DNA of 64,000 bases from Pelomonas parva. Lineage in GTDB: Bacteria > Pseudomonadota > Gammaproteobacteria > Burkholderiales > Burkholderiaceae_C. The translations under genes and the position numbers were made by a program. This document shows positions 14,958 through 23,400 of the stretch, one piece after another. Below the pieces are notes generated by a model. That model was not told the origin of the DNA. It saw only the letters and a program-made list of their open reading frames with translations, and did no database searches. The stretch covers positions 558,001 through 622,000 of the forward strand of contig NZ_JBIGHV010000002.1 in the NCBI RefSeq assembly GCF_043555835.1, read 5' to 3'. How positions within the stretch are numbered: the stretch's first letter is position 1; every line of letters begins with the position of its first letter.

Positions 14958-16607
14958 TCAGAACCGGACGTTCAGATCGAGCTGGAAAACATCGATGCGT
15001 AGCGGCGCGCTGCTGAGGTTGCCGCTGAGCGAGGTCGGGTCCCCGGGCACGGCCAGGAAGCGCATGCTGTCGTCGAGGTTGCGCGTGCTGGTCCATCGCG
15101 CGCCCAGCCAGAAGCCGCGGTCCAGGCCGTAGTTGCCACCCAGGCTCCAGCCCTTGTAGTTGGTGCCACCCAGGTGCCAGGTCGTGTCCGTGAAGCCGTC
15201 GATCCAGGCATCGCGCTCTACCAGGCGCAGGGCCGCAAAGGCCTGCCAGTCGCCGCGCCGCGCCAGCCTGGGTGCGCCGGCCTGTACACGGCCTTGCAGG
15301 GCGGTGGTCTTCTCGCGCAGGTCGGGCATGGCGACGCCGGCACGGGCCTGGATGTCCTTCAGGTCGAAGCCGGTGTTCTTGATCCAGTCCAGCGTGATGC
15401 CCACCGGCACGGGCATGACGCCATAGAGCTGCAGGCCCAGCGTCAGGTTGACCGGGCGGAAACGCGACGCCAGGCCCCAGGTCGGCGCGGCCGTGCTGGT
15501 GGGGTCGTTGAGGTTGATCAGCGTGTTGCCCTTCAGGCGCAGGCTGGTCGGGTATTGCGACGCGAAGTAGTTGGTCGCGCCATTGCGCGGGCCGCTCGGC
15601 GGCGGGCTGCTCTCGCGCTGGCCGGCCACCTTGTGGAACTCGTAGCCCGCCAGGCCCAGCTTGAACTGCACGCCGCGCGCCAGGTCGATCTCGCCGCCCA
15701 GCTGCGCGCCGAGCAGCCATTTGTCGCGCGTGCTCAGGTTCAGTTCCTCCAGCGGGAAGACGCCGGCCGTGGCGAACAGGCCGCGCTGCGGCGCGAAGGC
15801 ATGGCTGAGCTTGGCGGCCACGCCGTCGAAGGCCAGGTCCTCGGGCCAGACCAGGTCGGTGCTGTAGAAGGGGTTGGGCATGCGGCCGACATCGGCCGAC
15901 AGACCGTTCATGAAGGTCGGCGGTTGCCAGCGGATGTAGGCGCGGTCCAGGCCGAGGGTATAGCGGTTGAAGTTGTTGCCCAGGGTCTGCGAGGTGGACG
16001 TGGCGCTGTTGCCCGTGCTGCCGGTGGCCAGGCGAATGCCGGCCAGCACCTGGTCGCTCAAGCGGGCTTCCACGTCGATGCGGCCACGCAGCGTCAGGCG
16101 CTGCCGGCCGGTGGTCGTGTTCGTCAGGTCGGGGGCCCAGGCGGGCGAGGCGGTCTGTGCGCGGTAGACCTCCGCGGGCACGTTGCGGTCGTCGAAGAAT
16201 TCGCTCTGCGCGCGGGCGCGGATGTCGCCAGCGATCTTGACGCGGCCCAGCCACTCCGGAAGCGCATCAGCCTGGCCCCAGCGCTCGCCCTTGGCCTGGG
16301 CCAGCACCTCGGCCTTGATCTCGTCGCGCATCTGCTGGCGCAGGGTCTCGGGCACATAGGGGATGCGCAGCACATTGGGCTTGGCGGCGTCGGCCTGCGG
16401 CTGTGGTGCCGGCGTGGCGGCCGTGGTCTGCGCCTGCTTCAGGATGGCCTCGGCTTTGTCGCGCGTCAGCAGGCCTTGGGCGACGAGGGCGTCGATGAGG
16501 GCTTGCGTCGTCGCGCGCAGGCGGGCGAGTTCTTCCTTGTCGGTGGTCTGGGCCGCAGCAGGCAGTGCGAGCAGGCTGGCAGTCAGCAGCGTGAGGATGG
16601 GTTTCAT
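14958..16607 (-). CDS. putative outer-membrane porin of the TPS operon
   Basis: A 549-residue protein with a signal peptide ending in PAAAQ. Residues 22-110 form a helical, partly coiled segment (LARLRATTQALIDALV, MRDEIKAEVLAQAKGERWGQ), then a beta-barrel region with alternating strands (GRVKIAGDIRARAQSEFFDD, LTLRGRIDVEARL), ending in the outer-membrane terminal phenylalanine (LDLNVRF). It matches the 'putative porin' family seen next to ExbD/TonB-like genes in Burkholderiales. The stop overlaps the region just before the coiled-coil gene. It may be the outer-membrane partner of the TonB-like protein encoded upstream. Confidence 0.78.
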   Translation of the reverse strand: MKPILTLLTASLLALPAAAQTTDKEELARLRATTQALIDALVAQGLLTRDKAEAILKQAQTTAATPAPQPQADAAKPNVLRIPYVPETLRQQMRDEIKAEVLAQAKGERWGQADALPEWLGRVKIAGDIRARAQSEFFDDRNVPAEVYRAQTASPAWAPDLTNTTTGRQRLTLRGRIDVEARLSDQVLAGIRLATGSTGNSATSTSQTLGNNFNRYTLGLDRAYIRWQPPTFMNGLSADVGRMPNPFYSTDLVWPEDLAFDGVAAKLSHAFAPQRGLFATAGVFPLEELNLSTRDKWLLGAQLGGEIDLARGVQFKLGLAGYEFHKVAGQRESSPPPSGPRNGATNYFASQYPTSLRLKGNTLINLNDPTSTAAPTWGLASRFRPVNLTLGLQLYGVMPVPVGITLDWIKNTGFDLKDIQARAGVAMPDLREKTTALQGRVQAGAPRLARRGDWQAFAALRLVERDAWIDGFTDTTWHLGGTNYKGWSLGGNYGLDRGFWLGARWTSTRNLDDSMRFLAVPGDPTSLSGNLSSAPLRIDVFQLDLNVRF

Positions 16608-16625
16608 GAGTGGGATGGATCTGAA

Positions 16626-17303
16626 TCAGGCTTGGGGCCGCACGCTGAGCCGGAAGCGCATCGGCTGCGACAGGGCCAGCGCGGGTGGTGGCGGCAACTT
16701 GAGCTGGCGGCGGGTTTCGTCGAGGGCGGTGCGCAGCGCGCTGTCGTTGCCGTCGTTGCCGCTGGGGCTGAGTTCAAAGCGCTGGATGCCGCCGTCCTTG
16801 TCCAGCCAGATGGCGAAGGTGGCGGTCAGCTGCTCGGCGTCGGACTTCAGATGGCGCTCGATCTCGACCTGCAGCAGCTGGCGCGCGTTGTTGGCATAGA
16901 AGCGCTCCTGGGCGCGGTCGGCCGCCGTGCCGGCGGGGCCGGCGCTGCCGCCGGTGGTCGGCGCACCGCCCGCGTAGTCCTTGGCCACGCTGCCCGCCGC
17001 GAAGGCGCTCGGGCCGTCGCCGGCCGCGCCTTCCATCTTGAGCTGTTCGGCGGCCTTGGGCGCGTCGGCCTGCTTGGGCTGCTCCTCGCGCATGACCTGC
17101 TTGGGCTCTTCCTTGGGCGGCTCGGGCTTCTTCTCTTCCTTGGGCGGCGGGGGAGGGGGTGGCGGCGTGTCGGGCAGGATGGAGATCTTGGCGACCTGGC
17201 GCTTGGGCGCCTCGGTCTTGATGCCCTTGACGGCCCACCACACGGCCAGGCCCAGCAGCAGGCAGCTGGCCGCGACGATCAGCTTGATGTGGCTGGTCTT
17301 CAT
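16626..17303 (-). CDS. TonB-like energy transducer
   Basis: A 225-residue inner-membrane-anchored protein. One N-terminal TM helix (about 8-26) is followed by a Pro-rich spacer (eight consecutive prolines, then KEEKKPEPPKEEPKQ), a low-complexity Gly/Ala stretch, and a TonB C-terminal domain (about 140-225) with the DGGIQRFELSPSGN segment. ATG 17303 overlaps the exbD stop by one base. Together with the two ExbD and the ExbB-like fusion it completes a proton-driven Ton-type complex. No TonB-dependent receptor is nearby; the operon partners are a TPS adhesin and a porin. Confidence 0.82.
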   Translation of the reverse strand: MKTSHIKLIVAASCLLLGLAVWWAVKGIKTEAPKRQVAKISILPDTPPPPPPPPKEEKKPEPPKEEPKQVMREEQPKQADAPKAAEQLKMEGAAGDGPSAFAAGSVAKDYAGGAPTTGGSAGPAGTAADRAQERFYANNARQLLQVEIERHLKSDAEQLTATFAIWLDKDGGIQRFELSPSGNDGNDSALRTALDETRRQLKLPPPPALALSQPMRFRLSVRPQA

Positions 17304-17704
17304 CACGTGCCGATCCGGCTTGTGACCAGGCCCATGTTGACCTGCAGCTTGTTGCACAGGTCGATGACGGCGACGACGCTGGCGTACTGGGTGCGGGCGT
17401 CGCCCTTGATGGCAACGGACATGTGCGGGTCGCGTGCCTTCGCGGCGACGAGCTGGGCTTCCAGCTCGTCGAGGCTCACGCCCACGCCGTTCACCAGCAC
17501 GCCGCCGTCGGGCATGACTTGCACGATCTTCAGCTCGTGCTTTTCGGTGCTGGGCTTGTTGCTGGGCTTGGGCATGGTGATGCTCAGGCCTTGCACCGAG
17601 GCGGTGGTCATCAGGATGAAGACGACGAGCAGCACGTAGGCGAGGTCGAGCATCGGGGTGACGTTGATGCTGTCGTAGGGTTTGGCGTCTTGGTTGACTT
17701 GCAT
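17303..17704 (-). CDS. exbD: ExbD-type biopolymer transport protein (copy 1)
   Basis: A 133-residue ExbD/TolR protein. One TM helix begins at INVTPMLDLAYVLLVVFIL and carries the essential proton-translocating D20. The periplasmic domain (about 45-130) includes VSLDELEAQLVAAKARDP and the VVAVIDLCNKLQV helix. It is translationally coupled to the TonB-like gene. It is separated from the second exbD gene upstream by a 600-bp inverted-repeat element. It may form a heteromeric pair with the other ExbD. Confidence 0.93.
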   Translation of the reverse strand: MQVNQDAKPYDSINVTPMLDLAYVLLVVFILMTTASVQGLSITMPKPSNKPSTEKHELKIVQVMPDGGVLVNGVGVSLDELEAQLVAAKARDPHMSVAIKGDARTQYASVVAVIDLCNKLQVNMGLVTSRIGT

Positions 17705-17740
17705 TTGTCAGACGCTCCGCTGGGGTTGTTGTTGTTGTTG

Positions 17741-18341
17741 CTTTGGCTTGGCGCGGAGGCCCATGCCGGGATTTCGCCCCGGCGGGCGACTCACTTTCTT
17801 GGGCGCCCAAGAAAGTAAGCAAAGAAACCGCCCCCGAACCGCCCGGCCCTTAGCTTCGCAGCGGGCTGCCCTGCGGTACTCAGGCCTTGAGGCCTCGCAC
17901 AGAACTCGCTTCGCTATGCTGCGCTCAGACAGCTGTGCGAAGTCAGTTGACGAAGCGTGCTGCGCACGCGGCCTCAAGGCCTTCCGTTCCTCGGCGGGCT
18001 CAGAGGGGGGAATAGAAATACCTCGGTGCGAACGGCTTTCGGGTTTGGCTGTTGGCTGTTGCGGCTGTTCGGGGGCTCCCCCTTGGAGGAGCCGAGAAGC
18101 GCAGCAACCCGAGGCGTGCGCGAAGCGCACTTCGTCAACTGACTTCGCGCAGCTGTCTGAGCGCAGCGTAGCGAAGCGAGTTCTGCGCGAGCCTCGGGTT
18201 GCGAGCATCGCAGGGGACCCCGCAGCGCAGCGAAGGGGCGACGGAACGGGGGCGGTTTCTTTGCCTACTTTCTTGTCCGCACAAGAAAGTAGGTCGCCCG
18301 CCGGGGCGAACTCCCGGCTGGGCCTTGGCGACAAGACAAAA
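17741..18341. repeat. 600-bp self-complementary element, copy A
   Basis: Fills the gap between the two exbD genes. The left (17741-17990) and right (18100-18341) arms are imperfect inverted repeats of about 250 bp. Each outer arm contains ACTTTCTT...AAGAAAGT hairpins: a perfect 24-bp palindrome at 17793-17816 and a 9-bp stem at 18267-18290. Both are joined to GCAAAGAAACCGCCCC or its complement. The central 17990-18100 block is not self-complementary (includes CCTCGGTGCGAACGGCTTTC). A second copy lies at 47346-47945 with the centre inverted. Open frames on both strands are by-products of the repeat. No transposase or target-site duplication was identified. Confidence 0.85.
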
Positions 18342-18357
18342 CACCGAAGAACAACCA

Positions 18358-18768
18358 TCACTGCCCCGCCCGCTTCGTCACAAGCCCAATCTCCGTGATG
18401 TCCAACTTCTTGGCCACCTCCAACACCTGCATCACCTTGTCGTACTGCGCCGCCGCGTCCGCTTTCAACACCACGGGCAGCGAAGGATTCGCCGACTTGT
18501 ACTGAGCCAACGACGCCCGAAGCTGCTCCATGTCGACGGGATAGGCGTCCAGATACACCCCCCCATCCGCCGTGATCGTGATCGCACGTGTCTGCGGCTT
18601 CGCCAGGTTGTTGGCCGCCTGCGTCTCGGGCGACTTCACCTTCACGCCCTGCACCGACGCGGTCGTCAGGATGATGAAGACCACCAGCAGCACATAGGCC
18701 AGGTCCAGCATCGGCGTGACGTTGATGTCGTCGTAGAGCTGGTTGTCGCCCTTGATGTCGGCGGACAT
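18358..18768 (-). CDS. exbD: ExbD-type biopolymer transport protein (copy 2)
   Basis: A 136-residue ExbD/TolR protein with the TM helix INVTPMLDLAYVLLVVFII and catalytic D22. The first 40 residues are nearly the same as in copy 1, while the periplasmic domain differs (VDMEQLRASLAQYKSANPSL). The gene starts three bases after the ExbB-fusion stop. Duplicate ExbDs in one operon are a recurrent feature of ExbB/ExbD sets linked to DUF2341 proteins. Confidence 0.93.
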   Translation of the reverse strand: MSADIKGDNQLYDDINVTPMLDLAYVLLVVFIILTTASVQGVKVKSPETQAANNLAKPQTRAITITADGGVYLDAYPVDMEQLRASLAQYKSANPSLPVVLKADAAAQYDKVMQVLEVAKKLDITEIGLVTKRAGQ

Positions 18769-18771
18769 GAC

Positions 18772-20463
18772 TTACCTGGCTCCGTACAGCTCGGCCACGC
18801 GAGTGATGAACTCGTCGATGAAGATCTGCATGTCCGACGTCGCGTTCTTGATCTGCGCCGCCAGGTAGTTGTAGCCAAACAGCGCGGGGATCGCCACGCC
18901 CAGGCCGGCCACCGTCGCCAGCAGCGCCGCGGCAATGCCTGGGGCGATCGCGTTCACGTTCACGTCGCCCGCCGCAGCAATCGCCGCGAAGGTGATCATC
19001 ACGCCCACCACCGTGCCCAGCAGGCCCAGGAACGGCCCGCCCGAGATGGCGATGGTCAGCAGCACCATGCCCGAGTTCAGCTGTGCGTTCTCGCGCACAT
19101 AGTCGGCATCGACCGAGGCCTTCACCGCGTCCAGCGACGCGCCCGACAGCGGCAGGCTGCCCGCCTCGCCGACCTTGCGCTTGGCCAGCTCGCGGATGCC
19201 GGCCTGGTACAGCCGGTAGATCGGCGAGGCCGGATGCGGCGCGTGCGTCTCCAGCTTCAGCAGCTCCTCGTTGGCCTCGCGGAACTTCAGCACGAAGCTG
19301 CGGTTGGCCCTGGCCACCTGGGTGACCAGCATGCCCTTGGTGACCATCACCCAGCAGGCGATGACGAACATGATGCCGAGGATGATGATGACCACCCAGG
19401 CGTCCACCGTCAGGTTCTTGACGAGCACGCCCATGTAGCCGTGGTCGCCGCCGCCCTCGGCCTCGGCGGCACCCTGGGCTTCACGCATGGATGCGACCAG
19501 CTTGCTCTCTGCCCCCTGCGCGCCCGCCGCGACGGCGAGCCAGTCCGCGCTGCGCAGCGTGGCGGCCACCTGCACCTCGTCCATCAGGCCGCGTGCGTCT
19601 TCGCCCAGGCGCAGGCTGTTGCCCAGCGCCGGCGTGGCCAGGTCGCCCTGGGCCACCTGCGCGCCGTTGACGAACAGCGTCGCCTTGCCCAGGCCCAGCC
19701 GCAAGGCGACCTGCGTCCAGCGCGCCACCGGCACCTCGCCGCCCGACACCTCGGCCTTGTCGGCACGCACCACGACCTTGCCACCGTTCAGACTCAGCGT
19801 CAGCCCGCCCCAGTTCAGCAGCGTCGCGCGCTGCACGTCGTCCAGCTTCACCCACAGGCTGACGGTCAGCTGGTTGCCCGCGTCGACCACGGGTTTGTCG
19901 GACAGCGCATAGACGATCGCGTCGCCCGACAGCTTGGCGCTGGTGGCCAGCAGCCCGTTGGGCTCGGTGACCAGCGTGCCCTGCGGCTTGACGGCGCCGA
20001 GCTGGTCCGACCCCGCCGGCTTGTCGCTGAAGTGCAGCGCGATGACGGTGGCGGCGTCAAACCCGTTCGCGTCCAACGCTTCCACCGCCGCCTTGGCATT
20101 GCCGCCGTAGACGTAGAAGCTGTTCTTGTCCGTGCCGGGCAGCACGCTCGGCAGTTGCACCCAAAGCACGGCCAGCTCGTTGACGCTGTCGAAGCGCTCG
20201 ACGCTGAACTTCAGTGGCGTCTTGTCATCGGCGGCGATGACGCGCAGGTCGCTGCCGTCCTCCTTGGCCGCCGTGAAGTCGAAGTTGCCCGAGTGCAGCC
20301 GCACCGCCACGGCGACGCCGCTGGCGGCTTCCTTGGTTTCCAGGCCTTGGCTCGACGTGTTCAGCGTGATCTTGGCGCGTTCGGTCCAATCGGGGTTCCA
20401 CCAGGCGTGGGCGGTGGCCGGCAGCAGCGTGGCGAGAAGAAGTGAGGTGAGTGCTTTGCGCAT
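18772..20463 (-). CDS. DUF2341-LamG-ExbB/TolQ fusion protein
   Basis: A 563-residue fusion. A signal peptide (to about residue 20, AHA) is followed by a DUF2341 domain (WWNPDWTERAKITLNT onwards), a concanavalin/LamG-like beta-sandwich at about 160-310 (LTVSLWVKLDD, RLGLGKATLFVNG), and a MotA/TolQ/ExbB proton-channel domain at about 345-560. The latter has three TM helices, including ISGGPFLGLLGTVVGVMITF and IAAALLATVAGLGVAIPALF. The soluble part is therefore periplasmic and permanently attached to a motor subunit. The ATG lies 10 bases after the TpsA stop, a strong functional link to the adhesin. Confidence 0.88.
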   Translation of the reverse strand: MRKALTSLLLATLLPATAHAWWNPDWTERAKITLNTSSQGLETKEAASGVAVAVRLHSGNFDFTAAKEDGSDLRVIAADDKTPLKFSVERFDSVNELAVLWVQLPSVLPGTDKNSFYVYGGNAKAAVEALDANGFDAATVIALHFSDKPAGSDQLGAVKPQGTLVTEPNGLLATSAKLSGDAIVYALSDKPVVDAGNQLTVSLWVKLDDVQRATLLNWGGLTLSLNGGKVVVRADKAEVSGGEVPVARWTQVALRLGLGKATLFVNGAQVAQGDLATPALGNSLRLGEDARGLMDEVQVAATLRSADWLAVAAGAQGAESKLVASMREAQGAAEAEGGGDHGYMGVLVKNLTVDAWVVIIILGIMFVIACWVMVTKGMLVTQVARANRSFVLKFREANEELLKLETHAPHPASPIYRLYQAGIRELAKRKVGEAGSLPLSGASLDAVKASVDADYVRENAQLNSGMVLLTIAISGGPFLGLLGTVVGVMITFAAIAAAGDVNVNAIAPGIAAALLATVAGLGVAIPALFGYNYLAAQIKNATSDMQIFIDEFITRVAELYGAR

Positions 20464-20473
20464 GGTCTAGGTC

Positions 20474-23400
20474 TTAGGAAGAGCCGAAGCCCAGGAATTC
20501 GAGTAGCAGGTTGCGGCGCTTGCGGCGCTTTTTCTTCTCGTCGTCTTCGCTGTCGCCGCTGCTCAGGCCCGCGCTGGCGGCGGCCAGCGTCGCGTTGGAC
20601 GGCGCGGCGATGGTGGGCGCCTGCGCGTCGACCTTGCCGCCGCCCGAGGTCTTGCCACCGACCTGGATGTCGACGGCGTTGACCAGGCGTTCGGCCGCCA
20701 GCGTCGCGTTGCCCTTGGAGCGGATGCCCGCCTCGCCGGCATTGATCTCGCCGGCCGGCGCGAACAGGAAGAGGTTGCTGTCGGCGTTCAGCACCGCGAT
20801 GCCCGAGCCGCTGAACGAGCCCGAGGTGTCGAACACCAGGTTGCCCTGGTCGTCCAGCCGCAGCACCGGGGCCGGCGCGCCGGTGACCGTCTTGGCGCCC
20901 CGGCCCGCGTCGATGTTGCCGGCCGAGGCCCATAGCAGCAGGTCGCCCTTGGCCAGTGTGAAGACACGCGACTGGTTGACCGCGAAGTCATTGCGCACGG
21001 CCGCGACGATGTCGCCGCCGTTGACCGTGACCAGCCCCAGCTCCGTCGGCGCCTTGGGCGAGCCGCTGGCGACGAGCTCGCCCGCGTTCGCTCCGCCGCC
21101 CGGCGCCAGCAAGCGGATGTCGCCCTGCTGCAGGGTCTTGATCTGGCTGGTCGGCAGACGCACCTCGCCACTCGGGCGGGCATTCAGCGCGTCGATGGGG
21201 AAGAGGCTGTTGATGGCCGCATAGCCCGGCGCGTAGGCGCGCCAGCGCTCGTCGCCGGCCAGCGCGGCTGCCGCCGCACCCGAGACTTGCAGTTCGGCCA
21301 TCAGCTGCTGGTTCAGCCACGGCATCTGCTGCTGCAGCGGCAAGGCCTCGAAAGCCTGCAAGGCCTGGGCATCACTCATCGTGGCCAGCGCGCCGCCGAG
21401 GCTGCGCACATAGCTGCCCAGCGCGCCCAGCTCCTTGGCGCCGGCCAGGCCGGCCAGCAGTGTGTGGCGGCCAGCGTCGTCCATGCCGCTCAGACGCTGC
21501 GTCAGAAGCGGCGTGGTGATGCCGGCACGCTGGGCCTCGGGCAGCTGATCGAACACCTTCAGTGCTTGCGCCTCGCTCAGCTCGCTCCAGGCCGGCTGGT
21601 TGGTGCTGGCGAGCTTGGCGGCATAGTCCGTGACCTTGGCGTCGCCCGGCTCCACGCCCAGCAGCACCGCGATGCGCAACCGCTGCTCGGCCGCGTCTGC
21701 CCGTGCCGGCAGGCCGCGCACATAGCTGGCGATGCGGGCATCGACCGTGGCTGCACCCATCAGCTCGCGCAGCGCGGCCAGTTGTTCGCCGGCCGGCAGC
21801 GTGGCAAAGCCTGTGCGCTCGCCGCCCAGCGCCGTGTACAGCGAGGCCAGTCGGGCTGGCGTCCAGCCGCTGCTGCCCAGCAGCGCAAAGCCCTCGCGCA
21901 CCGCCTGGCGGTAGTCCTGTCCATCGCCGCGCAGGCCGGCCACGACGGTGATGTCGCTGCCCCTGGCCGGCAGCAGGCTGCTGTTGCGCGTGCCGCCCAG
22001 CGCCACCAGGCCGCTGTTTTGCCCCAAGTCGATGTCGCGGCCGGCCAGCACGAGCAGCTCGCCCGGGCCGGCAATCTCCACCGCCACACCGCGCTGGTCT
22101 CGGCCCGCCTGCAGCCAGCTGAACTCGCGCACCTGCAGCGGCGTGCCGTCGCTGCCGACGCGCCAGTCCTGGTGCTGGATGCTGAGCTTCTGCCCGTTGC
22201 GGAAGACGATGTCGCGACCGGCCTCCAGCTGTACCGGCCTGGCGGAGACGATGTTGCTGTCGACGCGCACATCCTCACCCGCCACGATGCGCACCGCCGA
22301 GCGGTCGCTCGCATCCAGCTGCGCCGCGGTGTCCACGGGCGTGACGCCCTCCTGGTCGGCATAGCGGGTCGGCCGCAGGCCCGACAGCGGCTGGCCCAGC
22401 AGCGTGGCCAGGCGGTCGCGGTTGTAGAGACCGACCTCCAGCGGGTTGGCCTGGGCCGCGACTGCCAGGCCCGTCAACGTCACCGAGCCCGAGGCCAGGA
22501 TCTCCGTGCGGGCATCGCGTTGCGGCATCTGCATCAGCGCGGCATCCAGCGTCACGTCGCCGCCGGGTGCCACGACCCGCAGCGTCTCCGGCAGCAGGCT
22601 CTCTGCCGCATCGCGAGAGCCGGGCTGGCCGCCTGAGCGCGCCGCGTCGCCGCGCAGCCGCAGCTCGCCGGTGTTGCTCAGCAAATCCAGCGACGCGCCC
22701 GCCGACAGGCCGCCCAGCACGCCGCCCAGGCCCAGCGTATTGGCGCTGGCGGTGGTCGTCATGCCGGCATCGCGCACGGCGGCGAGGTCCAGGCCGTCGG
22801 CGGTGCGCACGCGCACCTGGGTGCCCAGGTGCAGCAACTGCAGGCCGGCATCGACGCTGACCTGCAGGTCCGCCGGGTCACGGGCCACCGCGCCGCCGGC
22901 CTTCACATCCAGCCGCTCGCCGGTCGCGAACAGCCGGCCGCCGAGCACATCGCCGCCGGCCGTCAGGCTGACATTGCCACCGCCGCGCTGGAAGACCTGC
23001 GTGGCCGTGATGGCGGGGTCGTTGTCGGGCAGGCCGCGCCAGCCGCTGCCGGCTGCTGCGGCATGCACTTGCACGGCGTTGCCGCCCGCGGTCAAGCTGA
23101 CATGGCCGCCGCCAAAGGTCGCGATGCCCTGGCCGAACTGGTCGTAGCGCGACCACCAGGCCGTGGGCGACATGCCGTCCACGCCGGAGCGCCACCACCA
23201 CTGGCTGACGTCGTCATGTGTGCGGCCCAGCGCCGCGCCCTTCAGGTCCTTGCCTGCCTTGATGCTGATGCTGCCGCCGCGAGCCAGGAAGGGGCTGAGG
23301 CCGGCGGCCTGCAGGTCGGGCGCCAGCAGGCTGAGGTCCATGCCCAGATTGGCGTCGGCCGCAGGGATGGGGTCGGGCTCTGCCGGCGGCGGAGCAGGCG

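Noticed and set aside
15174..17639. 821-residue plus-strand frame opposite the porin, TonB-like and exbD genes
   Set aside because: It runs through three well-supported genes, has no domain and shows shadow-like composition.
17708..18361. Hypothetical proteins of 200+ residues inside the inverted-repeat elements (also at 47329-47961)
   Set aside because: Frames are open on both strands because the arms are complementary. No ribosome-binding site, no consistent start, and the translated arms repeat each other.
21287..22636. 449-residue plus-strand frame inside tpsA
   Set aside because: It is antisense to the conserved C-terminal part of tpsA, with no start signal and shadow composition.
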